DNA of 64,000 nt. Origin: Desulfobacterales bacterium (GTDB lineage Bacteria > Desulfobacterota > Desulfobacteria > Desulfobacterales > JAEINQ01). Shown here one piece after another: positions 14,967 to 23,533 of this stretch (positions are counted from its first letter, which is position 1; each line of letters begins with the position of its first letter). The notes below the pieces were generated by a model. The model did not search any database. It saw nothing but the letters and a program-made list of their open reading frames with translations, and was not told the DNA's origin. A program made the position numbers and the translations under genes. The stretch is from contig JAEINQ010000005.1 in NCBI GenBank assembly GCA_016342285.1, positions 83,886 through 147,885 of the forward strand, given 5' to 3'.

Positions 14967-15833
14967 ATGAATTCATACGATCAATGGAAGACAGCAAGCC
15001 CCGATGAAGACACCAGCGTTGACGTCGCTGAAACTCTGGCTCGCTTTGGCCGCGTGGGGCACGGCTTATGCGGTAAAGACGCGGACCTTGATCCGGGAGG
15101 GCAAATCAAGGTTGTGTCTGCCTGCTACTTTGATGCCGGTGAAACATGGCGGGCAGAAGCCCGCCTGCAGGTGTATGCTAATATTTGCAGCCCAGAAGGC
15201 GAGGAAGAAGGCGAGATCGCAGAATCTATCATTATGGATGAAAACCAATATCATGGAGAATGGACCGGTTCTGATTATTGGTGCTTTTCCATGCGCTCAC
15301 CATTGATCAGTAGCAACGATGTCCACGTTGTTTCCGTCAACTTCCCAATTGATCTCGACAACGAGCCCACCCCCGATGCCGTGGCGCAGTTACTCAGCGA
15401 CGCAATTTGGAGCGACCCCGAAATCAAGGCCTTTCAGGCGTCCATGGCCGATCTTTCAAGGGCGATTGACGCCATACCGGAAAATAAAATGATGACCCCC
15501 ATAGAAGAAACCCTTTTCATCTGGAAAGAAGCAGACAAACAGTTGGCACGCCGCCCAGGCGTAAGTTGCCACGAGCTGAAAGAAATTATTATAAACGGCA
15601 ATCAGGATAAACTTTCTCTGGCTTCCTACAAAAACTACTGCCCCCTTTGCGAAATTTATGCCCCACAATGCGGCCATTGTCCACTATACATAGCATCTGG
15701 AGAGACTACCGGCCTCTACGGCTGCATCCCAGCCTATGACGCCACGGTAAACGGTGATTGTAAGCCATTGATTGCCATTCTCAGTAAACTCGTCATAAAG
15801 TTTCAAGAAAAACAGAAAGCGAATGAGACATGA
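14967..15833 (+). CDS. hypothetical protein with C-terminal Cys cluster
   Basis: The 288-residue protein starts at ATG 14967 (AGAGG 5 nt upstream). The N-terminal part is acidic. The C-terminal part has CPLC, QCGHCPLY and GCIPAYDA, suggesting a zinc or metal cluster. Its family is not recognised. Confidence 0.52.
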   Translation: MNSYDQWKTASPDEDTSVDVAETLARFGRVGHGLCGKDADLDPGGQIKVVSACYFDAGETWRAEARLQVYANICSPEGEEEGEIAESIIMDENQYHGEWTGSDYWCFSMRSPLISSNDVHVVSVNFPIDLDNEPTPDAVAQLLSDAIWSDPEIKAFQASMADLSRAIDAIPENKMMTPIEETLFIWKEADKQLARRPGVSCHELKEIIINGNQDKLSLASYKNYCPLCEIYAPQCGHCPLYIASGETTGLYGCIPAYDATVNGDCKPLIAILSKLVIKFQEKQKANET

Positions 15834-16177
15834 AAAAGAAAAAGCCAGTCCCCGGGCCATATCGGGTACAGCACCCGGTCGGGATCAAGACCATTGAGAT
15901 TGTGAGCAAATCTGGCATTTTTATCGCCCGGGTCTACCGAAAACCGATTCCCGATGAACAAGACCTGGCCACTGCTGAATTACTGGCATCGGCGCCGGAC
16001 TTGCAGGCCCGAATCAACGACGGCAAGGTCGTCGGGTCAGTGAGCAAAAACACCACCTATCTGGTCTGCGGTGACAAAGCGGGCGGGAAGAAAGCCAAGG
16101 CGGAAAAGTTGGGCGTGAAATGTATCAGCGAGGACGATCTGCGGGCATGGTGCAACAGCGAAAGAGAGGCCGCATGA
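15830..16177 (+). CDS. small phage protein fused to the C-terminal half of a BRCT domain
   Basis: The protein has 115 residues. Residues 1-60 match a common phage protein style ending in an ATAELLASAPDL helix. Residues about 64-115 (GKVVGSVSKNTTYLVCGDKA then KAEKLGVKCISEDDLRAW) are the second half of a BRCT domain as in NAD+-dependent DNA ligase. The first BRCT strand and helix are absent. It looks like an internal deletion fusing two genes. Function of the fusion is uncertain. Confidence 0.6.
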   Translation: MKKKKPVPGPYRVQHPVGIKTIEIVSKSGIFIARVYRKPIPDEQDLATAELLASAPDLQARINDGKVVGSVSKNTTYLVCGDKAGGKKAKAEKLGVKCISEDDLRAWCNSEREAA

Positions 16178-16446
16178 AAAAAGAAACCGGCGACTTAATT
16201 CACGAGTGCACGGAAATTGAGCTACAGCTCGAAGACCTTTGCGATAAGGTTCGCAAAGCAAGCCTGCGCATCCAGGCTATGGATAAAAGTCAGCATTGGC
16301 CCTTTGACAGAAGCGGACTGGCTGCTTTGCCGTTTGACGTTCAATGCGAGATGGTGCGGGCCGCGATCGTGGCAGAGCCAGAGCTGGCTAAAGGCGTTAA
16401 ATATATTAGGTGGGTACATGAAAACGAAGGCGACCTTTTCCAGTAA
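16174..16446 (+). CDS. small hypothetical protein
   Basis: This 90-residue helical protein starts at ATG 16174 (MKKETGDLIHECTEIELQLE), overlapping the previous stop. The first 40 residues could be a coiled coil. No domain is recognised. Confidence 0.5.
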   Translation: MKKETGDLIHECTEIELQLEDLCDKVRKASLRIQAMDKSQHWPFDRSGLAALPFDVQCEMVRAAIVAEPELAKGVKYIRWVHENEGDLFQ

Positions 16447-16465
16447 CGGGAAGAAAAAAACAACC

Positions 16466-16478
16466 CTCTTTGTTCTTT
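16466..16478 (+). promoter_or_regulatory. recurrent intergenic motif, copy 7
   Basis: CTCTTTGTTCTTT lies 38 bp before the next ATG and is followed by CTATAGATTTTTAC. Confidence 0.45.
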
Positions 16479-16516
16479 CTATAGATTTTTACTCACTTAT
16501 CTGCTGGAGCAATAAA

Positions 16517-16698
16517 ATGAAACCCAAGCTCATAACTGTAAATGGCCGCGCCTGTGTCGCTGTATTGGTCAAGGCCATTATGGGAGCCTGTGTTTGGAGG
16601 GTAAAAACATTCGAACGCCGATCCCGCGCCCGAAATACCGGTACTATAATGGCCAGTGGGAAAAATACCTCAAATTGAAAGAATGGGTGGCAGCGTGA
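16517..16698 (+). pseudogene. frameshifted small phage gene
   Basis: ATG 16517 gives MKPKLITVNGRACVAVLVKA, then loses frame. A 1-nt insertion at the CC of 16575 would restore HYGSLCLEGKNIRTPIPRPK and then YRYYNGQWEKYLKLKEWVAA to TGA 16696. The restored product (about 60 residues) looks like a normal small phage protein. The GTG of the next gene overlaps this stop, as expected for an intact arrangement. Confidence 0.6.
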
Positions 16699-17192
16699 AG
16701 CTTAATAAGACTCAGCTACTCAAAAAGATTGGCGTGCTTTTCGGCCAAATTTACTGGCACGAACGCGGCACATTCCCCAAGGAAACCATCCTGGCCATTC
16801 GTCGTGAGCATCGAGCACTGGAATTCAAGTTTGAGCTTGGCGATTATGTGCCTGAAACCAATAGCCGGGGCAACATCATCGAGCGGTCCTTTGATGGCCA
16901 AACCGATCGATACGCCTTTGACATGGGCCGGTGCTCGCGGGCAAATGGCTGGATCCAATATGATACTCAACAAGACGCCAGCTATTTTGGTGTATGGGTC
17001 AACATGGAAACCCGCCAAACGGTCACTTTCTGCGAAGGCGATATCATCGAGGTCACATGCCTGGATAAAGCGTCGTTTAAGGCCGAACTTGACGATGCGG
17101 CCCAGTTTTACGGTCCACCGCCACCAGCTATGGTGACCTATGACAAAAACTGGAATCGCACTGAATATTTTTCAGAAAGGCCGGCGCTATGA
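16695..17192 (+). CDS. hypothetical protein
   Basis: The 165-residue protein starts from GTG 16695, overlapping the stop (GTGA) of the frameshifted gene. It is beta-rich with conserved-looking blocks (RGTFPKETILAIRREHRALE, FGVWVNMETRQTVTFCEGD). No family is recognised. Confidence 0.52.
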   Translation: MKLNKTQLLKKIGVLFGQIYWHERGTFPKETILAIRREHRALEFKFELGDYVPETNSRGNIIERSFDGQTDRYAFDMGRCSRANGWIQYDTQQDASYFGVWVNMETRQTVTFCEGDIIEVTCLDKASFKAELDDAAQFYGPPPPAMVTYDKNWNRTEYFSERPAL

Positions 17193-17491
17193 GCGAAATG
17201 AAACCCAAAATCATATCAGTGACAGCCAACCGGGTTGACTTTGAATACGCCAGTGAAGGCTGGGTGCTGAATACCCATCGGGTGGTTATTTTTCAGGACG
17301 AAAAGACCAAGTGCTGGTATTTTGCCGGCTTTCGGCACACGATCACCGATAAAGAAAGCGACGCACTGGCCGAAGCCGTGTTTGAGATGGTGGTCAGCGT
17401 ATCGGTATGGGTCAAAAACGAAACCAGATGGAAATACGGTGCAACGGCTTTAAAGATTCTTGAGCAACGGGCCATAGAAGAGGGGACCTAA
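17189..17491 (+). CDS. hypothetical protein
   Basis: This 100-residue beta-strand-rich protein starts MSEMKPKIISVTANRVDFEY and has a helical C-terminus. It overlaps the preceding gene by 4 nt. Unknown. Confidence 0.5.
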   Translation: MSEMKPKIISVTANRVDFEYASEGWVLNTHRVVIFQDEKTKCWYFAGFRHTITDKESDALAEAVFEMVVSVSVWVKNETRWKYGATALKILEQRAIEEGT

Positions 17492-17493
17492 TA

Positions 17494-18267
17494 ATGAACA
17501 CGGTTAAATACCGGGGATTCGAAATCCAGATTGAACCCGATGAGATTTCGCTAAACCCGCGTAAAGAGTTTGACAACGCAGGAACAATGGTCTGCTTTCA
17601 CGGCCAATATGACCTGGGTGACAGCCATAGCTTTTCTGCCGACAACATCAAAGCCGAGCTGGCCGAGGAGTTTTGCCCGAACCTTGCCAATACCATCAAC
17701 TATTGGAATAACGACGGCTACACCCGTCTGGCCCAGAAATATAGCCATGACAAAGCGTTTCGCATGGTCGAGGCCAAAATCGATAAAATCGCCGAGAAAA
17801 TCATCGATCGAAAGGCCATCGTCCTGCCACTTTATCTTTATGACCACTCAGGGCTCACCATGCGCACCGGCGCGCCTGGCTGGGAGTCGAATCGGTTTGG
17901 CTTTATTTATATCTCCCGGGAAAAAGCCGCCATCGAATGGTCCGATCATCCTGAATTTGGGACCATTGAGCAGCGGGCCATCAGGTGCATGGAGGGTGAG
18001 GTCCAGGTATATGATTACTATTTGACTGGCCAAGTCTACGGCTACATGACCAAGCCAGTGATTGCCAATAAAAAAATAAATGACGATGATTCGTGCTGGG
18101 GATTTTTCGGCGGTGATCATGAACTCTCGGGCCTGCTCGAATGCGCCAAGGACGCCATTAATGGCGCCATCGCCAGTTACAAGAAAACCGCCGTGGCCGC
18201 TGCCCTGGAAGATCGGCGGCGTCGGCGCGAAATGGCCGCTTTTATGAAAAACTGCTGGGCCTATTAA
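17494..18267 (+). CDS. conserved phage protein of unknown function
   Basis: This 257-residue protein contains VLPLYLYDHSGLTMRTG, FGFIYISREKA, EVQVYDYYLTGQVYGY and DDDSCWGFFGGDHE. These blocks identify a conserved family seen in many phages and plasmids, whose role is unknown. The C-terminus is basic (EDRRRRREMAA). It starts 2 nt after the previous stop codon. Confidence 0.68.
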   Translation: MNTVKYRGFEIQIEPDEISLNPRKEFDNAGTMVCFHGQYDLGDSHSFSADNIKAELAEEFCPNLANTINYWNNDGYTRLAQKYSHDKAFRMVEAKIDKIAEKIIDRKAIVLPLYLYDHSGLTMRTGAPGWESNRFGFIYISREKAAIEWSDHPEFGTIEQRAIRCMEGEVQVYDYYLTGQVYGYMTKPVIANKKINDDDSCWGFFGGDHELSGLLECAKDAINGAIASYKKTAVAAALEDRRRRREMAAFMKNCWAY

Positions 18268-18291
18268 CAAAAAGAAAGGGGTAATATAGAC

Positions 18292-18702
18292 ATGAGCAAC
18301 GCAATCAGAGAGCAAATCAATGACCTGGTAGACGCGATCTTTCAGGAATTATTGACGGAGCGCAAGAAGATGCGCCTTGAAATCCGGGATAAAATCAGCA
18401 AGCTGGGCGAGGACCTGTCCAGCCAGGTCCGAAAAAATAAGCAAGACGCTGATAATGGGTTTGAAGAACTTAACGGCCGGATCAACGGCCTTGATGTTCG
18501 AGAAGACGAACATGGCGGATGGGTCAACGAGCAACTTGAAGAACTGCGCTCGGCCGATTGCAGCACGGAACTCTCTGAGCTAAGCTGGAAATTCGAAGAG
18601 CTTGAAAAAAAGACTAAAGACGATCTTCAGTACTTAAGTGGTAAGGTGGACGGGATCATGGGCCGTATTGCCGAGATCGAAAAGTGTCTCGCTCATCCCT
18701 AA
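18292..18702 (+). CDS. coiled-coil protein
   Basis: The 136 residues are almost entirely charged heptad-like helix (RKKMRLEIRDKISKLGEDLS ... ELEKKTKDDLQYLSGKVDG). It could act as a scaffold or tether. No family is recognised. AAAGGGG lies 9 nt before the ATG. Confidence 0.55.
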   Translation: MSNAIREQINDLVDAIFQELLTERKKMRLEIRDKISKLGEDLSSQVRKNKQDADNGFEELNGRINGLDVREDEHGGWVNEQLEELRSADCSTELSELSWKFEELEKKTKDDLQYLSGKVDGIMGRIAEIEKCLAHP

Positions 18703-18877
18703 GCCACTACATGATGTGGCCGGCTCAAAAGTCTCACGGAAAGCAAGAAATTGCCGTGACAACCAGACCAAAAAAGCGTTATATGTGATCGATGCCCTCG
18801 AAAATGCCACAGCCAGTTTAAGCCAGTAAATCAAATCGGGGAAAATCGAAATCAAGTAATTAAGCGGGGTCGCAAGT

Positions 18878-20560
18878 ATGGGGATGACATCGGGCGTATT
18901 TCTTGACGCTCTGTTTGGCGAAAAGCCAGACGGGGCATGGATTTATCTTTGGAAACTCTCAACCAAGAAATCAATTTGGTTTCAAGACGTCACAAAAGCC
19001 GGCGCTTATCTGGAGAAAGACAACGCAGATATGTTCGTCGGCTGTGGCATGGTCAGCCGAAAAGGAACTCCATCAACCCGCGTTAAAGCCGAACAAGTCA
19101 AAGGCATACCCGGCTTTTATGCCGATATCGACATCAAACACGCCGTTCATAAAAACACCAACCTGCCGGAAACCGTCAAAGAAGCCATGAGCCTGATAAA
19201 AGGCCATGGATTCGATCCGAGTCTGGTCATACATTCCGGTCATGGCCTCCAGGCCTGGTGGCTTTTTAAAGAACCCTGGATGTTCGATGACGATGCTGAG
19301 CGGGAAAAGGCCGCTGCACTCTCTCAGAGGCTCACAGAGACGTTAAGATCAAATGCGGGGGCCAGAGGGTGGGGGGTCGATGGAGTCCACGATTTGAGCC
19401 GTGTGCTTCGCGTACCGGGCACTTTCAATAATAAGCAGGGCGACATGATCCCGGTCGTCTGTTTTGAGGAAAATACGGTCAGATATAATCCAGACGACTT
19501 TGACGAACTGCTGGTCGAGATGATCATGGTACCGGTACCGGGATCGGAGCCGGTAAAAGTAGCGGCCGACCCCAAACTGGTAGAAAAGATCGGTGGTGGA
19601 TTGGTGCTCAACATTAATGCAAATCCGCCTACCGAAAAATTTGACGTGCTGTGCGACATCGACCCGCAGTTTAAACAATCCTGGCAGGGCAAACGAAAGT
19701 TTAAGAGCGGAGACACCACTACCAGCGCTTATCACATGAGCCTGGCGTACTATGCCGTGGAGGCCGGGTGGACCGACCAGGAAGTGGCGAACCTGCTGAT
19801 CGCCTGGAACCGGCGCCATGGCCATCCAATGGATAAAGTGGTCGGTCGACCGAAATACGTTGGCCTGACCCTGCTCGCGGCTAAAAAAAAAATAACGGAC
19901 AAGGAAACAGCCAAATCAATCGAGCTTGCCGGGCTTCTTGGCGACACTGAAACTCGCGCTGAAAAGATTGCGCTGATCAAAGCCAGCCTGGGGTTTGAGG
20001 TAGTGTCTATTGATAAGTATATGGCGGACACGGTTACCTACGTATTGAAAACCACAACACACGAAATCCCACTGCCTGGAGTGGCCTGCCTTCTGAGGCA
20101 CAAGAATCTGCAGGATAGCATCGGTGAGGCCATAGATTTTCGGATTCCAAATGTAAGCAAGAGGCAGTGGGCGATATTATCACAGGCTTTATTAGCCCTG
20201 GTTACGACCGTGGCCATGCCGGCTGAGGCGACATTGAAAGGCCGGTTAAAGTACTGGTTGAGAGATTATCTTGACGGCAAACCCCAATTCACAGCCGCCG
20301 AGGCCGCCGCCGAACAAGATCCGTTTGTGAAGGGAGGCAATTGGCACATATTTGTCGATTCCCTCATGGATTACATGCGTCAGAAAAAAAGCATCGAGGA
20401 GGGCAGGTCAACGATCATCACTGCGCTCAAGCGACTTGGCCTTGAATCACAGAAGGTCAACGTGGTGATCGACGGGGCCTGGACGTCACGCCGGGTACTG
20501 CTCGTACCGACCAAGATCCTTGCTGTTCCTACGCGGCCGCTGCTGGCTGTTGTAAAATAA
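18878..20560 (+). CDS. archaeo-eukaryotic-type primase (prim-pol) replication protein
   Basis: This 560-residue protein has the AEP catalytic pattern. YADIDIK gives the acidic pair (Asp 83, Asp 85). HSGHGLQAWWLF gives the SxH motif (Ser 120-His 122). DLSRVLRVPGTFNN gives the third Asp (172) with the RepB/primase C-terminal strand. A helical PriCT-like region (EVANLLIAWNRRHG) follows. It would start replication of the element by primer synthesis. Repeats resembling iterons lie directly downstream. Confidence 0.8.
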   Translation: MGMTSGVFLDALFGEKPDGAWIYLWKLSTKKSIWFQDVTKAGAYLEKDNADMFVGCGMVSRKGTPSTRVKAEQVKGIPGFYADIDIKHAVHKNTNLPETVKEAMSLIKGHGFDPSLVIHSGHGLQAWWLFKEPWMFDDDAEREKAAALSQRLTETLRSNAGARGWGVDGVHDLSRVLRVPGTFNNKQGDMIPVVCFEENTVRYNPDDFDELLVEMIMVPVPGSEPVKVAADPKLVEKIGGGLVLNINANPPTEKFDVLCDIDPQFKQSWQGKRKFKSGDTTTSAYHMSLAYYAVEAGWTDQEVANLLIAWNRRHGHPMDKVVGRPKYVGLTLLAAKKKITDKETAKSIELAGLLGDTETRAEKIALIKASLGFEVVSIDKYMADTVTYVLKTTTHEIPLPGVACLLRHKNLQDSIGEAIDFRIPNVSKRQWAILSQALLALVTTVAMPAEATLKGRLKYWLRDYLDGKPQFTAAEAAAEQDPFVKGGNWHIFVDSLMDYMRQKKSIEEGRSTIITALKRLGLESQKVNVVIDGAWTSRRVLLVPTKILAVPTRPLLAVVK

Positions 20561-20580
20561 TGCCTTTACTATAAGGGTTT

Positions 20581-20610
20581 TTTTCACGACTGAGGCAGCT
20601 TTCGTGAAAA
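20581..20610 (+). terminator. hairpin after the primase gene
   Basis: TTTTCACGA (20581-20589) and TCGTGAAAA (20602-20610) form a 9-bp stem with a 12-nt loop, 20 bp after the primase stop. The A/T-rich arms flanked by T and A runs suit a weak bidirectional terminator. Confidence 0.45.
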
Positions 20611-20623
20611 CCGAAAAAGAGAG

Positions 20624-20723
20624 TGACTTTGTGACTTATCTGTCGTTATCTTTAAGTATAACACATATCTACGAACAGCAGACCCTGACTTATCGGTGAC
20701 TTATTGGTGACTTACTGACTTAA
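20624..20723 (+). repeat. TGACTTA iteron-like repeats, candidate origin
   Basis: TGACTT(A/T) occurs at 20624, 20632, 20686, 20697, 20708 and 20716. The copies at 20686, 20697 and 20708 are spaced exactly 11 bp (one helical turn) and read TGACTTAT(C/T)GG. The tract is AT-rich, non-coding and lies right after the primase gene. This suggests a replication origin or a regulator-binding cluster. The 20561-20801 gap holds only this and the hairpin. Confidence 0.45.
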
Positions 20724-20801
20724 AGACAGCCATTTGGAACCATTTTTAGTGTCTTATTGGGAATTACTGTTAATAACAACCATATAATAGAGGGTAAAAA
20801 C

Positions 20802-21089
20802 ATGAAAACTACCCAGAACGCGTCAGAAAAGGTCAGGGATGTGATTGGCATCGAAATTACGGAGGCCCAATCCCGCGTCCGGCCATCCTACAAAGGAGGG
20901 TCGGAGCGTGTGTATTTCATGAGAGTCAATGGACAGCACGTCGAGCTGGTTGGTGGTGACAGTTTGTTGGTCCAGGCAAAGTTCCGCAAGAACATCGCCG
21001 AGCAAACCGACATTTGGCTCCCGGAGCTATCCAGGGCCAAGTGGAGTGAGGTTTCAGAGCTGCTTTTCGCCATTGTAAGGGGTGAATAA
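20802..21089 (+). CDS. small hypothetical protein
   Basis: The 95-residue protein starts at ATG 20802 (MKTTQNASEKVRDVIGIEIT), with AGAGGG 7 nt upstream. It sits between the origin-like repeats and a helicase, and its stop touches the helicase start (TAATG). Possibly a replication accessory protein, by position only. Confidence 0.52.
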   Translation: MKTTQNASEKVRDVIGIEITEAQSRVRPSYKGGSERVYFMRVNGQHVELVGGDSLLVQAKFRKNIAEQTDIWLPELSRAKWSEVSELLFAIVRGE

Positions 21090-22771
21090 TGGGCGAAATT
21101 CAAATCCAGGGGCCACCGGGTACTGGCAAGACCACCCGGTTGGCAACCAAGGAGATTCCAGACGCAGCAAGAAAATTCGGCAGTCACAAGATTGTGGTTA
21201 CCAGTTTCACAAAAACTGGAGCAAAAGAGATCGCAAATAAGCCCAGCGTTGAGACCGGGCTGACCATCCCTGTGGATTCTCAAAATGTGGGCACGCTGCA
21301 TAGTCTGTGTTTTCGGGCCATTGGCAACCCAGTGCTTGCCGAAGCGAATAAAAAAGTCTGGAACGCTGAATTTCCTCAATATCCGATGGAGGCCGCCGCA
21401 AAAGGCAATATGGATGAAGGCGGCACCGATGAATCGAGCGGCTCTGTAGGCGAGAGGCTACTTGGCGAGGTTGGCATTTTGCGGGCCAAGATGATTCCAG
21501 AAGACATGTGGCCAGGCGTAACCATTAAGGCCTTTTATAAAGCCTGGTGTAAATTTAAGTCGGCACATGGCTTTATGGACTTCACAGACCTGATTGAAGT
21601 TTGCCTCCGCGACATGCCCTATGCCCCCGGTCACCCAGATGTGATCTTTGTGGATGAGGCCCAGGATTTTACAAAATTACAGCTTTCGCTGGTTCGCAGT
21701 TGGGGGCAAGAAGCTCAATGGTTGGTGCTCGTCGGAGACGATGATCAGTGCATATATCGGTTCACTGGTGCCAGCCCCGAGGCGTTTATTCGTGCCGATC
21801 TTGATCAGAAATTCAAGAGAGTGTTGGGCCAAAGCTACCGGGTCCCGCAGGCCGTGCTTGAACGGGCAATGAAGCTCATTAAAAAAGTGTCGGTGCGTGA
21901 ACCAAAAGAGTATGCTCCGCGTCTGGATGAAAGCGGCGTGCCGGTATTGGGCTTGGTTCGGCGGCACAAGGAATCCTATAAGTCCGTCAAGCAAGTTATC
22001 AGAGAGGCAAAAGAAAAAGCAGCTAACGGCAAAACTGTTATGTTTCTGGCGTCGTGTTCATACATGGTTGAGCCGCTAAAGGCGGAATTGCGAAGCGCTG
22101 GTATTCCGTTCCATAATCCATACCGGAAAAGACGCGGCGATTGGAATCCGCTACAATCCGGCGGTGGCGAGAAAAATTCAGCCAGAGATTTATTAGCCGG
22201 GTTCTTTGGGTCCGGCGAAGATGGTCCATATTGGGATATTCGGCAGTTTCTATCATGGGCTAAATATCTAAAAGTAGGCCCAGAGGGACTGATCCGTAAA
22301 AACGGCAAGGCAGGAATTAAAGCGCTCGAAGATGTTGTAATTAAAAACGGCGAAGGGCTGCACACAGCGCGAGGGGTATTGTCACAAATATTGACAGATA
22401 GCGCGGTCGAACATGCAATGGGTCGGGATGTCAAGTGGCTTTTTGACCAGGTGCAAGCCACGCGGCAGGAAGGATTGAAGTACCCCTTACAGGTTTTGGG
22501 CTCGTTTGGGTTGGATGCAGTCTTAGGACCGCCAAAGATTGTTATAGGGACGATCCACTCAGTCAAGGGTGGCGAGGCCGATTCGGTTTATCTGTTTCCA
22601 GATATAAGCTTTCAGGCGAACCAGGAAATTCTTGGTAAGGGCGGGAAAGAAGCAAGGGACAGCTTATACAGGCTATTTTATGTTGGCATGACTCGCGCAA
22701 AGGAAGAACTAATCATAATGGCACCATCAAATGCTGGAAGGGGTAAGGCCAGCCTTTGTGTGGAACTATGA
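21089..22771 (+). CDS. UvrD/Rep-like superfamily 1 DNA helicase
   Basis: The protein has 560 residues. It has Walker A GPPGTGKT (8-15), the SFTKTGAKEI motif Ia, DEAQD (from residue 189), GDDDQCIYRFTGA (motif III), TIHSVKGGEADSVYLFPD (motif V) and RLFYVGMTRAKEEL (motif VI). This is a full SF1A motif set with a shortened 2B region compared with UvrD (about 720 residues). It probably unwinds DNA during replication or recombination of the element, next to the primase. Confidence 0.85.
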   Translation: MGEIQIQGPPGTGKTTRLATKEIPDAARKFGSHKIVVTSFTKTGAKEIANKPSVETGLTIPVDSQNVGTLHSLCFRAIGNPVLAEANKKVWNAEFPQYPMEAAAKGNMDEGGTDESSGSVGERLLGEVGILRAKMIPEDMWPGVTIKAFYKAWCKFKSAHGFMDFTDLIEVCLRDMPYAPGHPDVIFVDEAQDFTKLQLSLVRSWGQEAQWLVLVGDDDQCIYRFTGASPEAFIRADLDQKFKRVLGQSYRVPQAVLERAMKLIKKVSVREPKEYAPRLDESGVPVLGLVRRHKESYKSVKQVIREAKEKAANGKTVMFLASCSYMVEPLKAELRSAGIPFHNPYRKRRGDWNPLQSGGGEKNSARDLLAGFFGSGEDGPYWDIRQFLSWAKYLKVGPEGLIRKNGKAGIKALEDVVIKNGEGLHTARGVLSQILTDSAVEHAMGRDVKWLFDQVQATRQEGLKYPLQVLGSFGLDAVLGPPKIVIGTIHSVKGGEADSVYLFPDISFQANQEILGKGGKEARDSLYRLFYVGMTRAKEELIIMAPSNAGRGKASLCVEL

Positions 22772-22821
22772 ATCCAAAGTGAACAGATCTCCGCCTCATA
22801 CGAAAATACGCAAGAAGATAC

Positions 22822-23040
22822 ATGGAGGCCAGGCATAATATGAAAAGCACACAAACAGCCCGGTGTCTACGCTATGTTCGGCGCGGTGGCGGCACGTTCC
22901 TACCAATGGAGGCTTATCGGGTGCGACCGTTTGTTTCCACGGCAACCAAGCGACGATTCATGTTGGTCTTTACCGATAGTGAAGAACCGGAAATATTCCC
23001 CATGGCTACTTTTCTGCAGTGTTTTCGGTTGATCAAATAA
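22822..23040 (+). CDS. small hypothetical protein
   Basis: This 72-residue basic, beta-rich protein (RYVRRGGGTFLPMEAYRVRP) may alternatively start at ATG 22840. AGAAG lies 5 nt before ATG 22822. Unknown function. Confidence 0.48.
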   Translation: MEARHNMKSTQTARCLRYVRRGGGTFLPMEAYRVRPFVSTATKRRFMLVFTDSEEPEIFPMATFLQCFRLIK

Positions 23041-23090
23041 TGGCTGCCAATCTTAAAATTCGCAAGATTGGGCCATAATTTTATCTAAAG

Positions 23091-23107
23091 GCTTGCTAAT
23101 AGTGAGA
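23091..23107 (+). promoter_or_regulatory. operator-family site GCTTGC-TAATA-GTGAGA
   Basis: It has the conserved GTGAGA half-site with a 5-bp centre. TAATAG at the centre could serve as a -10. It lies between the small gene ending at 23040 and the gene starting at 23117, so it opens the exonuclease / VRR-NUC / MazG gene group. Confidence 0.5.
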
Positions 23108-23116
23108 TTTTGCGCT

Positions 23117-23533
23117 ATGGAAACACATAATTATATGAAAACAGAAACAGCAAAAGAACCACTATTGGTCTTAGACTTTGGCGACGATGGCCAAGTCAAA
23201 GCCGTTGTGAAGCATCCCGCTGTTTGGCGACCGGTGTGTTTCACGGGCCCTTGTGAATACTTGGACCTGGTGCCCAATGGCATTTATGACGTGATGTGGT
23301 GCGATGCAAAGGAAGGAGGGATAGTGTTCGACTTTTACCGGTCAGGCGAAGGGTGCCCAATTGGTAAATGGAGTTGTGAGGCGTACCATGAAAATGAGGA
23401 TGAAAAAGTTTTGGTTCGACACGGAAACGACAGGAACAAACCCGCGCCGGCATTCGATTATACAGCTTGCCGGACTGGTCGAGATCGAGGGCACGGTGGT
23501 CGAGGAAGTCGAGATCTTGATGAGGCCGCTTGA
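23117..23533 (+). CDS. hypothetical protein, 3' end doubtful
   Basis: From ATG 23117 (METHNYMKTETAKEPLL) 138 codons are open. The last 48 overlap the exonuclease gene in another frame and turn into low-complexity Arg/Gly sequence. The genuine protein probably ends near 23395 and its stop has been lost by a small indel or base change. The N-terminal 90 residues (LVLDFGDDGQ, GIYDVMWCDAKEGGIVFDFY) look real. Confidence 0.42.
   Translation: METHNYMKTETAKEPLLVLDFGDDGQVKAVVKHPAVWRPVCFTGPCEYLDLVPNGIYDVMWCDAKEGGIVFDFYRSGEGCPIGKWSCEAYHENEDEKVLVRHGNDRNKPAPAFDYTACRTGRDRGHGGRGSRDLDEAA

Noticed and set aside
18703..18877. Short frames between the coiled-coil and primase genes
   Set aside because: VTTRPKKRY and VIDALENATASLSQ pieces lie in different frames and are too short to support a gene.
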